From the NCBI RefSeq assembly GCF_011764545.1, contig NZ_AP022870.1:682001-746000 (forward strand): a stretch of DNA of 64,000 bases. Reading direction: 5' to 3'. Shown piece after piece: positions 18,042-31,122 of the stretch. The position numbers were made by a program, and so were the translations under genes. The notes beneath the pieces were generated by a model. That model did not search any database. It was given only the letters and a program-made list of their open reading frames with translations, and was not told the DNA's origin. The stretch is from Phytohabitans flavus (GTDB lineage Bacteria > Actinomycetota > Actinomycetes > Mycobacteriales > Micromonosporaceae). Numbering within the stretch: position 1 is the stretch's first letter; each line of letters starts with the position of its first letter.

Positions 18042-18333
18042 CAGCCCCACGGCGTGGGTCTTCGCCCGCTTCGAGGATCTTTTCCTGTCCTGGGTCGACC
18101 GGGAGCTGCCCGACGAGGCGACCCAGACCAGGGTGATCGACTGGATGCGCGACCGCCGGGCCGACCCGTTCGCGGGGATGCTCCGTGACCTCAACCATCC
18201 AAACCTGTGGTTTGGTCGGGTGCCCCACACCCTCGATAAGGCGGGCACGCTCGTCACGGTCTCCTACCAGATCCTGATGCGGACCCGGATCGTCCGGTGC
18301 ATGAGCATCGGCCGTGTCGGCCTGCCGATGTGA
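18031..18333 (+). CDS. Small protein paired with the Panacea antitoxin, candidate toxin
   Basis: 100 residues, GTG start overlapping the antitoxin by eleven bases. The N-terminal half is helical (FARFEDLFLSWVDRELPDEA), the C-terminal half looks beta-rich (TLVTVSYQILMRTRIVRCMS), a layout reminiscent of small RelE-like folds. I do not recognise the family. Position and coupling make it the likely toxin; nothing else in the sequence shows activity. Confidence 0.55.
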   Translation: MDSDSPTAWVFARFEDLFLSWVDRELPDEATQTRVIDWMRDRRADPFAGMLRDLNHPNLWFGRVPHTLDKAGTLVTVSYQILMRTRIVRCMSIGRVGLPM

Positions 18334-18553
18334 CGCGACCGAAAGCGGGTCAGCCTGAGTCGGTGTCCGCGGCCTCGGGTGGGTTGACGGGCTGAGCCGC
18401 CACCCACCGTGACGCGCAACCAGCTAGCTGTCGGTGGCGCGGAAGCAGAAAGGCACGCGGTTCGAGGAACCACGTGCCTTTGACTCGTACTGCGGGCGTG
18501 CGCGGAGCGCCGGGGAGGAGGCGCCGCGCCGCCCGTCCGAGCGGCGGTGTCGA
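18334..18553. other. Gap between convergent genes
   Basis: 220 bases with no credible gene. It holds one strong bidirectional terminator (18449-18481) and otherwise nothing I can assign. Confidence 0.5.
18449..18481. terminator. Bidirectional intrinsic terminator
   Basis: AAAGGCACGCGGTTC and GAACCACGTGCCTTT pair with one mismatch around GAG. A-run on one side and T-run on the other let it serve both the Panacea pair (+) and bldD (-). Confidence 0.8.
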
Positions 18554-19041
18554 CTAGGAGGCGAAGAACGCCCGCGGGTCGGCCACCAGCACCCCGGCCT
18601 CGGTCAGGCGCTCGATGAGGCCGGAGGGCGAGATGTCGTACACGATCGCCAGCGCGCGGAGGTCGTCCGCGCGGATGGAGAGGACGCGGCCGTTGTAGTC
18701 GCCGCGCTGCTGCTGGATCGCGCGCGCGTACCGGGCGACGTAGGCGAGCTCGTCGGACACCTCGTCGTACAGCCGCTCCAGGTCGAGCACGATCTTGTTG
18801 GTGGGCTCGTGCCGGACACCGCTGCCGTCGGGCAGCAGCTCCGAGACGGGCACGCGGTAGAAGTCCGCCAGCTCGGCGAGCCGTGACACGGTGACCGCGC
18901 GGTCGCCGCGCTCATACGAGCCGACGACGACGGCCTTCCAGCGCCCGTTCGACTTCTCCTCCACCCTTGCAGGGACAGTCCCTGCTGCTGGCGGATGGAG
19001 CGCAGGCGGGCGCCCAAGGACTTGGCGTACTCAGAGGGCAT
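18554..19041 (-). CDS. bldD: Developmental regulator BldD (apparent frameshift at 18964-18966)
   Basis: A DNA-binding repressor of sporulation genes that dimerises through cyclic di-GMP. The N-terminal HTH starts MPSEYAKSLGARLRSIRQQQ and continues after the shift as EEKSNGRWKAVVVGSYERG. The frame slips at three C (18964-18966); a fourth restores QGVEEK. The C-terminal domain keeps the full c-di-GMP signature RGD-x8-RxxD (RGDYNGRVLSIRADD, residues about 113-127). Corrected length is about 162 residues, close to the Streptomyces protein. A BldD-box-like site lies 72 bases upstream, so autoregulation is likely. Confidence 0.93.
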
Positions 19042-19112
19042 TCCGACACTCCCAGTGCTCTGCCCGGGGTTCTCCCCAGCGATTCGCTACGGAGCGTGAC
19101 GGTACGGGGATT

Positions 19113-19126
19113 GAGACACAGCGTCA
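19113..19126 (-). promoter_or_regulatory. BldD-box-like operator
   Basis: On the minus strand the bases TGACGCTGTGTCTC match nine of the ten fixed positions of the published BldD consensus TNACNCWGNGTNAN. It stands 72-85 bases upstream of the bldD start. Confidence 0.55.
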
Positions 19127-19298
19127 AGTGCCCATAAACGCATCAGCGCGAGATAAGGGACCGCTTGTCCGGTTTTGCATGGGTACAGATTCGTAGGTGA
19201 GGTGTCGCTTCGTGGGGTGCGCAAGGTCCACTGGTAACGTTGCGTGCGGCCACCGGCCGGCTCGTCGATCACGGGTCGCGCTGGACATCGACACCCTT

Positions 19299-19327
19299 TA
19301 AGGCCCGTCCAGTGAGGCGGGGAAGGA
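19299..19327 (+). promoter_or_regulatory. PyrR-binding leader RNA
   Basis: GTCCAGTGAGGCGGG closely matches the conserved PyrR-binding loop (UCCNGNGAGGC). It forms a small hairpin (CCCG/CGGG) whose 3' side runs into the ribosome site GGAAGGAG of pyrR. Binding of PyrR-UMP would hide the ribosome site, the translational mode described in mycobacteria. Confidence 0.65.
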
Positions 19328-19337
19328 GTGACCGCCA

Positions 19338-19893
19338 GTGGCGTTACCGCAGGCTGCGCCCGCGAAGTCAATTCTCAGTGCCGACGACGTCAAACGGATC
19401 GTCGACCGCATCGCCCACCAGATCCTGGAAAAGACCCACGGGGCGGCGGATACCGTGCTTTTCGGCATCCCGACACGGGGCGTGCCGCTCGCCAGGCGCC
19501 TCGCCGACCGCATCCAGACCTTCGAGGGCATCGACGTACCTGTCGGTGTGTTGGACATCACGCTCTACCGCGACGACCTGAGACAGCACGCGACCCGCGC
19601 GATCGGACCGACCGAGGTCCCGCCGGCCGGTGTGGACGGCCGCCGCGTGGTCCTCGTCGATGACGTCCTCTTCTCCGGCCGTACCGTGCGGGCCGCGCTC
19701 GACGCGCTCAGCGACATCGGCCGCCCGCGTTCGGTACAGCTCGCCGTGCTTGTCGACCGCGGCCACCGCGAGCTGCCGATCCGCGCCGACTACGTCGGCA
19801 AGAACATCCCCACGGCGCTCAGCGAGAGCGTCAAGGTCGCGCTCGACGAGATCGACGGCGCTGACGAGGTCAAGCTCTACGGGGTACAACATA

Positions 19894-19894
<1 letters not shown>
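19338..19894 (+). CDS. pyrR: Bifunctional pyr operon regulator / uracil phosphoribosyltransferase PyrR (apparent 3' frameshift)
   Basis: Binds pyr leader RNA when UMP is high and represses the operon. The PRPP motif [18 protein letters not shown] is intact, as are [14 protein letters not shown] and [15 protein letters not shown] 19338 follows GGAAGGAG. Near the end four G at 19881-19884 appear one short: a fifth gives the ending EVKLYGGTT with TAA at 19892-19894, touching the pyrB ATG. As written, the frame instead runs about 90 bases into pyrB. Corrected length 185 residues, normal for PyrR. Confidence 0.9.
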
Positions 19895-20826
<932 letters not shown>

Positions 20827-20830
<4 letters not shown>

Positions 20831-22094
20831 CGCAATACCTCATCAAGGGTGTTTCGGTCCTCGGCCGCAAGCCGACAGACCTGCTGATCCGAGACGGGGT
20901 GATCGCCGAAGGGACGCCGCCGAAGGCACCCAGGTCATCGACGCCGGCGGGCTCGTCGCGCTGCCCGGCCTCGTCGACCTGCACACCCACCTGCGCGAAC
21001 CGGGCCGCGAGGACGCCGAGACGGTGGAGACCGGCTCGCGGGCGGCGGCGCGCGGCGGGTACACGGCGGTCTGTGCGATGGCCAACACCTCGCCGGTCGC
21101 CGACACCGCGGGCGTGGTCGAGCAGGTCTACAGGCTCGGCCGCGAGGCCGGGCTCGTGGACGTACAGCCGATCGGCGCGGTGACCGTGGGGCTGGCCGGC
21201 GAGCGGCTGGCGGAGCTCGGCGCGATGGCCACCTCCGCCGCGCAGGTACGGATCTTCTCCGACGACGGCCACTGCGTCGCCGACCCTGCGCTGATGCGGC
21301 GGGCGCTGGAGTACGTGAAGGCGTTCGACGGCGTGATCGCCCAGCACGCCGAGGAGCCCCGGCTGACCGAGGGCGCGCAGATGCACGAGGGCGAGGTCGC
21401 CACCCGCCTCGGGCTCACCGGCTGGCCGGCGGTCGCCGAGGAGGCGATCATCGCCCGGGACGTGCTGCTCGCCGAGCACGTGGGCAGCCGCCTGCACGTC
21501 TGCCACCTCTCCACGGCGGGCAGCGTCGACGTGCTGCGCAACGCGAAGGCAAGAGGTGTGAAGGTCACCGCCGAGGTCACCCCGCACCACCTGCTGCTCA
21601 CGGACGAGCGGGCGACGAGCTACGACCCGGTCTTCAAGGTGAACCCGCCGCTGCGTACCCAGGCGGACGTCGAGGCGCTGAGGAGAGCACTCCGCGAGGG
21701 CGTCATCGACGTCGTCGCCACCGACCACGCGCCGCACGCCGTGGAGGACAAGGAGTGCGAGTGGGCGTACGCCCGGCCCGGCATGCTCGGCCTGGAGACC
21801 GCGATCTCGATCGTGCTCGACGTGCTGGGTGAGGACTGGGACCTGATCGCCGAGCGGATGTCCCGCACCCCGGCCCGGATCGCCGGCCTCACCGAGCACG
21901 GGCGCGACCCCAAGCGGGGCGCGCCGGCCACCCTCACGCTCGTCGACCCGGCCGCCCGCTGGGTCGTCGAGCCGGGCGAGTCGGCCAGCCGCAGCCGCAA
22001 CACCCCGTACGCGGGGATGACGCTGCCCGGCCGGATCATGGCGACGTTCCTGCGCGGCGAGGCGACGGTGCTGGACGGGAAGGCTGTCAAATGA
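20827..22094 (+). CDS. pyrC: Dihydroorotase (apparent frameshift at 20911-20913)
   Basis: Closes carbamoyl aspartate to dihydroorotate. One G is missing from the GGG run at 20911-20913; with it the protein reads [18 protein letters not shown] and then the metal site [15 protein letters not shown]. Downstream are [20 protein letters not shown] and [12 protein letters not shown] with the remaining metal ligands. Corrected length about 422 residues, normal for class I dihydroorotase. It overlaps both neighbours by four bases. Confidence 0.93.
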
Positions 22095-23187
22095 GGAAGC
22101 CCGCCATCCTGGTACTCGAGGACGGGCGCACGTTCCAGGGCGAGGCGTACGGGGCCGAGGGGAGACCTTCGGCGAGGCCGTCTTCACCACCGGCATGACC
22201 GGGTACCAGGAGACGCTGACCGACCCGTCGTACCACCGCCAGGTCGTCGTGCAAACAGCCCCGCACATCGGCAACACCGGCGTCAACGGCGAGGACGACG
22301 AGTCGGTGCGGATCTGGGTCGCCGGGTACGTGGTACGCGACCCGGCCCGGGTCGGCTCCAACTGGCGCGCCACCGGCGGGCTGGAGGAGCGGCTCGCCGC
22401 CGAGGGGATCGTCGGCATCAGCGGCGTGGACACCCGCGCGCTAACCCGGCACCTGCGCGAGCGGGGCGCGATGCGGGTCGGCGTGTCCAGTGTGGATACC
22501 GACCCGGCGGCGCTGCGCGAGCGGGTGCTCGCCTCGCCCGAGATGGTCGGCGCGGACCTCTCCGCCGAGGTGACCACGCCCGAGCCTTACACGGTGAAGG
22601 CCGACGGCGAGCACCGGTACACGGTGGCGGCTTTGGATTTGGGCATCAAGCGCAACGTGCCGCGGCGGCTGGCCGCCCGCGGCGTCACCACCCACGTGCT
22701 GCCGGCGACGTCCACGGTGGACGACCTGCTCGGGCTCGGCGCGGACGCGGTGTTCTTCTCACCCGGCCCTGGCGACCCGGCCACCGCCGACCATGCGGTC
22801 GGCCTGGCCCGCGAGGTGCTGCGGCGGCGGGTGCCGCTGTTCGGCATCTGCTTCGGCAGCCAGATCCTGGGGCGGGCGCTGGGCTTCGGCACCTACAAGC
22901 TGCGGTACGGGCACCGGGCATCAACCAGCCGGTGCTCGACCGCACCACCGGCAAGGTCGAGGTGACCTCGCACAACCACGGCTTCGCTGTCGAGGCGCAG
23001 CCGGAGGCCGCGGTCGACACCGAGTTCGGGCGGGTCGAGGTCTCGCACGTGTGCCTCAACGACAACGTGGTCGAAGGGCTGCGGGCGCTCGACGTGCCCG
23101 CGTTCACCGTCCAGTACCACCCGGAGGCCGCGGCGGGCACCCACGACGCCGACTACCTCTTCGACCGCTTTGTGGAGTTGGTGGACC

Positions 23188-23204
<17 letters not shown>
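22091..23204 (+). CDS. carA: Carbamoyl phosphate synthase small chain (two apparent frameshifts)
   Basis: Glutaminase subunit feeding ammonia to CarB. First shift at the GGGG run 22159-22162 (one G short): restored text [18 protein letters not shown]. Second at GGG 22916-22918: restored text [17 protein letters not shown]. Class I amidotransferase residues are present: Cys in [14 protein letters not shown] and the His-Glu pair in [10 protein letters not shown]. Corrected length about 371 residues. ATG 22091 overlaps the pyrC stop; the 3' end overlaps carB by 17 bases. Confidence 0.93.
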
Positions 23205-26497
<3,293 letters not shown>

Positions 26498-26501
<4 letters not shown>

Positions 26502-27532
26502 GCTACGCGTACGCGCTGGCCCGGTCGGCCCTGTTCCGGATCGGCGGCGGTGACGCGGAGGCGGCGCACGAATGGACACTGCGCCGCCTGTCCCGCCTCT
26601 CGCCGCGGGTGCTGGGGATCCTGCGCCGCCGGTACGCCACCAGCGCGCCGGTGAGGGCCTTCGGCGTGGACTTCCCCAACCCCGTGGGGCTCGCCGCCGG
26701 CATGGACAAAAACGGACTCGCGCTGCCCGCGTGGCCCGCGCTCGGCTTCGGCTTCGTCGAGGTCGGGACGGTCACCGCGTACGCGCAGCCGGGCAACCCG
26801 CGCCCCCGCCTCTTCCGCCTGCGGGAGAGCGAGGCGGTGATCAACCGGATGGGCTTCAACAACCTCGGCGCGGCCGCGCTGGCGGCACGGCTGAAGGAGC
26901 TCGGGCCGCTGCCGGTACCGCTGGGCATCTCGCTGGGCAAGTCGAAGGCGACCCCGCTGGGCGAGGCGGTGGCCGACTACCACGCCTCGTACGACCTGCT
27001 GCGCGAGCACGCGTCCTATGTGGCGGTCAACGTCTCCTCGCCCAACACGCCCGGCCTGCGGTCGTTGCAGGACCGCGAACACCTTGACGCGCTGCTGGAG
27101 GTGCTGGTCGGCGGCCCGCCGGTGCTGGTGAAGATCGCTCCCGACCTGACCGAGCCGGCGATCGCCGAGCTGCTCCAGGTGTGCGTCGACCGAGGCGCGG
27201 CGGGCGTGATCGCCACGAACACCACGCTCTCCCGGGACGGCCTGGCGGCGGCCGACTCGGCCACCGCCGCGGAGGCAGGTGGCCTGTCCGGGCGCCCGCT
27301 GACCGGACGCGCCCGCGACGTCGTTGCTTTCGTATGCGGTGAGACCGGCGGCAGGCTGCCGGTGATCGGTGTCGGCGGCATCCTCGACCCGGACGACGCC
27401 GCCCGACTCTTCGACGCCGGCGCCAGCCTGGTCCAGCTCTACACCGGCTTCATCTACCGCGGCCCCGCCCTGGTCCGGTCCGTCGCCCGGACCGCCAGGT
27501 CGAGGTCAGCGCGGGCGGTTGGCGTGCGATAG
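26498..27532 (+). CDS. pyrD: Dihydroorotate dehydrogenase (quinone), class 2
   Basis: Oxidises dihydroorotate to orotate, passing electrons through FMN to quinone at the membrane. 344 residues with the N-terminal helix pair of class 2 enzymes ([19 protein letters not shown]). FMN and substrate motifs: [31 protein letters not shown], the catalytic Ser in [12 protein letters not shown] and [13 protein letters not shown] near the end. The frame is intact. It starts inside the carB stop. Confidence 0.95.
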
Positions 27533-27560
27533 GGCGGGTCATCGACAGGGGGAGGGCAGG

Positions 27561-28839
27561 GTGCGGCCAGACGATATCGTGGCGTTGGACCGGGCGCACG
27601 TGTGGCACCCGTACGGGCCGATGCCGGGCACCACCGACCCGTACGTCGTGGAGAGCGCGGACGGCGTGCTCCTGCGGCTCGCGGACGGGCGGGAGCTGGT
27701 CGACGGGATGTCGTCGTGGTGGGCGGCGATCCACGGGTACCGGCATCCGATCCTGGACGCGGCCGTGGTCGGGCAGCTCGGGCGGATGAGTCACGTGATG
27801 TTCGGCGGGCTCACCCACGAGCCGGCCGTGGCGCTGGCGCGCACCCTTGTGGACGTCACGCCGGACGGCTTGGAGCACGTCTTCCTCTGCGACTCGGGCT
27901 CGGTCAGCGTCGAGGTCGCCGTGAAGATGGCGTTGCAGTACCAGCGCTCGCGCGGGCGGCCCCAGAAGCACCGCCTCGCCACCTGGCGGGGCGGGTACCA
28001 CGGTGACACGTTCCACCCCATGAGCGTCTGCGACCCGGAGGGTGGCATGCACCAGCTCTGGACGGACGTGCTGCCCCGCCAGGTGTTCGCGCCGGCGCCG
28101 CCGGACGGGTTCGACGCGCCACCGGACGAGAGCTACATCCAGGTGCTCAAGGCGGAGCTGGAGGCGCACGCCGACCAGCTCGCCGCGGTGATCGTGGAAC
28201 CGGTCGTGCAGGGGCCGGCGGGATGCGCTTCCACAGCCCGGCCTACGTGCGGGCGCTGCGCGAGCTGACCCGGGAGTACGACGTCCTGCTGATCCTCGAC
28301 GAGATCGCCACCGGCTTCGGCCGTACCGGCGCGTTCTTCGCCGCCGACCACGCCGGCGTGACCCCGGACATCATGTGCGTGGGCAAGGCCCTGACCGGCG
28401 GGTACCTGAGCCTGGCCGCGGCCCTGTGCACGGCGGAGGTCGCCGCCGGGATCTCCCGCGGCGCGGTGCCGGTGCTGGCGCACGGGCCGACGTTCATGGG
28501 CAACCCGCTCGCCTGCGCCGTGGCGAGCGCCTCCATCGGCCTCCTGCGCGACGGCGACTGGGCGGGGGAGGTCACCAGGATCCAGGCCGCGCTCCGGGCC
28601 GGCCTCGCGCCTCTGGAGGGTGCTCCGGGCGTGCTGGACGTCCGGGTCCTGGGTGCGATCGGCGTGGTCCAGCTGGACCGGCCGGTGGACATGGCGGCGG
28701 CGACCTCGGCGGCGGTGGGCGCGGGGTGTGGCTGCGGCCGTTCCGCGACTTGATCTACACGATGCCGCCGTACGTGGCGGACGACCGCGACGTGGCGCGG
28801 ATCACGCGCGCGATCATCGCCGCCGCGCGGGCGGCTTAG
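27561..28839 (+). CDS. bioA: Adenosylmethionine--8-amino-7-oxononanoate aminotransferase (two apparent frameshifts)
   Basis: Makes 7,8-diaminopelargonate in biotin synthesis, using PLP and S-adenosylmethionine. Motifs: [56 protein letters not shown] and the PLP-Lys in [11 protein letters not shown]. Shift one at GGG 28220-28222 (restored [15 protein letters not shown]); shift two at GGGG 28723-28726 (restored [15 protein letters not shown]). Corrected length about 426 residues. GTG 27561 follows GGGGGAGGG. No other biotin gene is near; it sits between pyrD and pyrF. Confidence 0.92.
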
Positions 28840-28854
28840 CCGGGAGGGTGCTGG

Positions 28855-29696
28855 ATGGAGAGCTTCGGGGCGCGGCTGCGCCGGGCGATGGACGAGCGGG
28901 GACCGCTCTGCGTGGGGTGGACCCGCACCCGTCGTTGCTCACGGCGTGGGGGCTGCGGGACGACCCGGAGGGCCTGGCCACCTTCTGCGCGAGGGTCGCG
29001 GAGGCGGTCGGCGACCAGGTGGCGATTGTGAAGCCACAGTCCGCATTCTTCGAGAGGCATGGATCGCGAGGAATCGCCACCCTTGAGTCGACTATCCGAC
29101 AATTTAAAGATGCGGGCGTGCTCGTTCTGCTGGACGTCAAGCGCGGAGATATCGGTTCCACGGTCCGCGCGTACGCCGACGCGTACCTGGATCCATCCAG
29201 TCCTCTGTATGTCGATGCGGTCACCGCTAGCCCGTACCTCGGAGTTGGTTCGCTCGCCCCGATGTTCGATACGGCGGCCAAGCACGGCGGCGGCGTGTTC
29301 GTGCTCGCGCTGACGTCCAACCCGGAAGGACCGTACGTGCAACACGCGGTCGCCGCGGACGGCAGGACCGTCGCGCAGGCGGTCATCGACGAGATTTCGC
29401 AGCTCAACAGGGGTATGGAGCCGCTGGGCAGCTTCGGATTGGTGGTCGGGGCGACCGTAGGCGTGACAGGCCACGACCTGTCCGGTGTGGGCGGGCCCAT
29501 GCTCGCGCCGGGCCTGGGTGCGCAGGGTGGGACGCCGGATGATCTTCGTCGGGTCTTTTCCGGGAACGTTTCGGCAGTGCTCCCGTCGTACTCCCGCGAG
29601 GTGCTCAAACACGGCCCGGACACCGCGGCCCTGCGTGCGGCCGTGGCGCGTGCGCAGGCCGACTGCCGGGTGGTGCTCGCTGGCGCCGCAGGGTGA
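28855..29696 (+). CDS. pyrF: Orotidine-5'-phosphate decarboxylase, long (type 2) form (apparent frameshift at 28914-28917)
   Basis: Last step to UMP. The frame slips at four G (28914-28917); a fifth gives LCVGVDPHPSLLTAWGLRD. The catalytic motif LVLLDVKRGDIGSTVRAYA and the substrate loop KPQSAFFERHG are those of the actinobacterial type 2 family. ATG 28855 follows GGGAGGG. Corrected length about 280 residues. It ends the pyrimidine operon; its reactions complete those of pyrB, pyrC and pyrD. Confidence 0.94.
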
Positions 29697-29762
29697 TGCC
29701 GCCGTCACGATTGCGTGATCATGGCGCGCCGACGTTGCCGAAAACGTCGCTGCCCGCTAGTT

Positions 29763-29778
29763 TTCCCGGCGCCGGGAA
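29763..29778. promoter_or_regulatory. Perfect 16-bp palindrome upstream of mihF
   Basis: TTCCCGGCGCCGGGAA, in the 169-base gap between pyrF and mihF. A GCGGCG/CGCCGC hairpin lies nearer the gene. Either may be an operator or leader structure; no known site is matched. Confidence 0.4.
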
Positions 29779-29865
29779 TCACATGCCCCTTTGGTTCCGG
29801 GCCACACCATGTTTCACAGATGCGGCGGTGGTTGCGCCGCCGCGATAGGGACCTGAGGAGAACTG

Positions 29866-30183
29866 GTGCCGCTCCCGTCACTGAGCCCCGAACAGCGCGC
29901 AGCAGCGCTGGAGAAGGCTGCGGAGATCCGCAAGGCCCGCGCTGAGCTGAAGGAGCAGCTCAAGCAGGGCAAGACCACCCTCGCCGCCGTGCTCGAACGT
30001 GCCGAGTCCGACGACGTCGTAGGCAAACTCAAGGTCTCGGCCGTGCTTCAGGCGCTCCCGGGCATCGGCAAGATCCGAGCGACCCAGATCATGGAGAAGC
30101 TCAAGATTGCCGACAGTCGGCGCCTGCGTGGACTCGGCGAGCAGCAGCGTAAGGCGCTGCTTGGGGAGTTCGCTTCAAACTGA
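29866..30183 (+). CDS. mihF: Actinobacterial integration host factor
   Basis: 105-residue nucleoid protein that binds and bends DNA. The basic helical N-terminus (AALEKAAEIRKARAELKEQL) and the H2TH-type core (VLQALPGIGKIRATQIMEKL) define the mIHF/sIHF family. GTG 29866 has TGAGGAGAA upstream. Placement before gmk-rpoZ-coaBC-metK-priA is the standard actinobacterial order. Confidence 0.95.
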   Translation: MPLPSLSPEQRAAALEKAAEIRKARAELKEQLKQGKTTLAAVLERAESDDVVGKLKVSAVLQALPGIGKIRATQIMEKLKIADSRRLRGLGEQQRKALLGEFASN

Positions 30184-30209
30184 TCCGCAGCACCGTGTAG
30201 AAACAAGCA

Positions 30210-30818
30210 GTGAGCATGGAAGACGACGCGCGCCCGGCGGCTCGCCTCACCGTCCTGTCCGGCCCCTCTGGCGTCGGGAAGGACAGCGTGATCGAGCTGA
30301 TCCGGGCGCGCTCGCCGTGGGTGTGGCTGTCAGTGTCGGTCACCACTCGGAAGATGCGCGATTACGAAGTCGACGGCGTGCATTACTACTTCGTCGACCG
30401 GCCCGAGTTCGAGCGGATGATCGCTAGCGGTCAGCTGCTGGAGTGGGCCGAGTTCGCCGGAAACCTGTATGGCACGCCCCGCGGCCCGGTCCAAGCCCGA
30501 CTCGACGACGGCGTTCCGGTCCTCCTGAAAATCGATCTGCAGGGCGCCCGCCAGGTGCGCGAGGCGATGCCCGAGGCGCAGCTGGTGTTCCTGGCCCCGC
30601 CCAGCGTCGAGGAGCTCAAGCGGCGCCTCATCGGTCGGGGTACGGACGACGAGGAGACCATCCGCCGCCGCCTGGCCCACGCCGACGAGGAGCTCGCCGC
30701 CGAGAGCGAGTTCGATGTGACGGTGGTCAACGACTATGTCGAGCGGGCCGCGGACGAGCTGGTAAGCTTGCTCGGTTCATCATTTCTCGCCCCGGCGCGA
30801 CCGGGGTCGCAGAGCTGA
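30210..30818 (+). CDS. gmk: Guanylate kinase
   Basis: Phosphorylates GMP to GDP. P-loop [15 protein letters not shown]-binding [18 protein letters not shown] and [15 protein letters not shown]; the lid Arg residues in [11 protein letters not shown]. 202 residues. GTG 30210 is taken because few residues precede the P-loop strand; an ATG two codons later is also possible. Cotranscribed with mihF and rpoZ. Confidence 0.95.
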   Translation: MSMEDDARPAARLTVLSGPSGVGKDSVIELIRARSPWVWLSVSVTTRKMRDYEVDGVHYYFVDRPEFERMIASGQLLEWAEFAGNLYGTPRGPVQARLDDGVPVLLKIDLQGARQVREAMPEAQLVFLAPPSVEELKRRLIGRGTDDEETIRRRLAHADEELAAESEFDVTVVNDYVERAADELVSLLGSSFLAPARPGSQS

Positions 30819-30856
30819 CTGATAGACCAATGCTGACCGATTAGTAAAGGATCCAC

Positions 30857-31119
30857 GTGGGTTCCGTCGCCAATCCCGAAGGCATCACCAACCCCCGATC
30901 GACGAGCTGCTCGAGAAGACCACGTCGAAGTACGCGCTGGTCATCTTCGCCGCCAAGCGCGCCCGCCAGGTCAACGCCTACTACAGCCAGCTCGGCGAGG
31001 GCCTCCTGGAGTACGTTGGGCCGCTGGTCGAGACCACGCCCCAGGAAAAGCCGCTGTCCATCGCGATGCGCGAGATCAACGCCGGCCTGCTGACGGCCGA
31101 GCCCACCGACACTCCGTAG
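30857..31119 (+). CDS. rpoZ: RNA polymerase omega subunit (apparent frameshift at 30892-30896)
   Basis: Small assembly subunit of RNA polymerase. Five C at 30892-30896 should be six: the corrected text is [20 protein letters not shown] then [20 protein letters not shown], which is the omega signature, ending in [10 protein letters not shown] before TAG at 31119. About 87 residues, normal for actinobacteria. Start GTG 30857. As written the shifted frame yields a meaningless Arg/Ser-rich peptide. Confidence 0.92.
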
Positions 31120-31122
31120 CTA

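Larger units (their letters stand above)
19042..19337. other. Divergent control region between bldD and pyrR
   Basis: 296 bases without a gene. It contains a BldD-box-like site (19113-19126) near bldD and the PyrR-binding leader at 19299-19327 next to pyrR. I cannot place the promoters with confidence. Confidence 0.6.
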
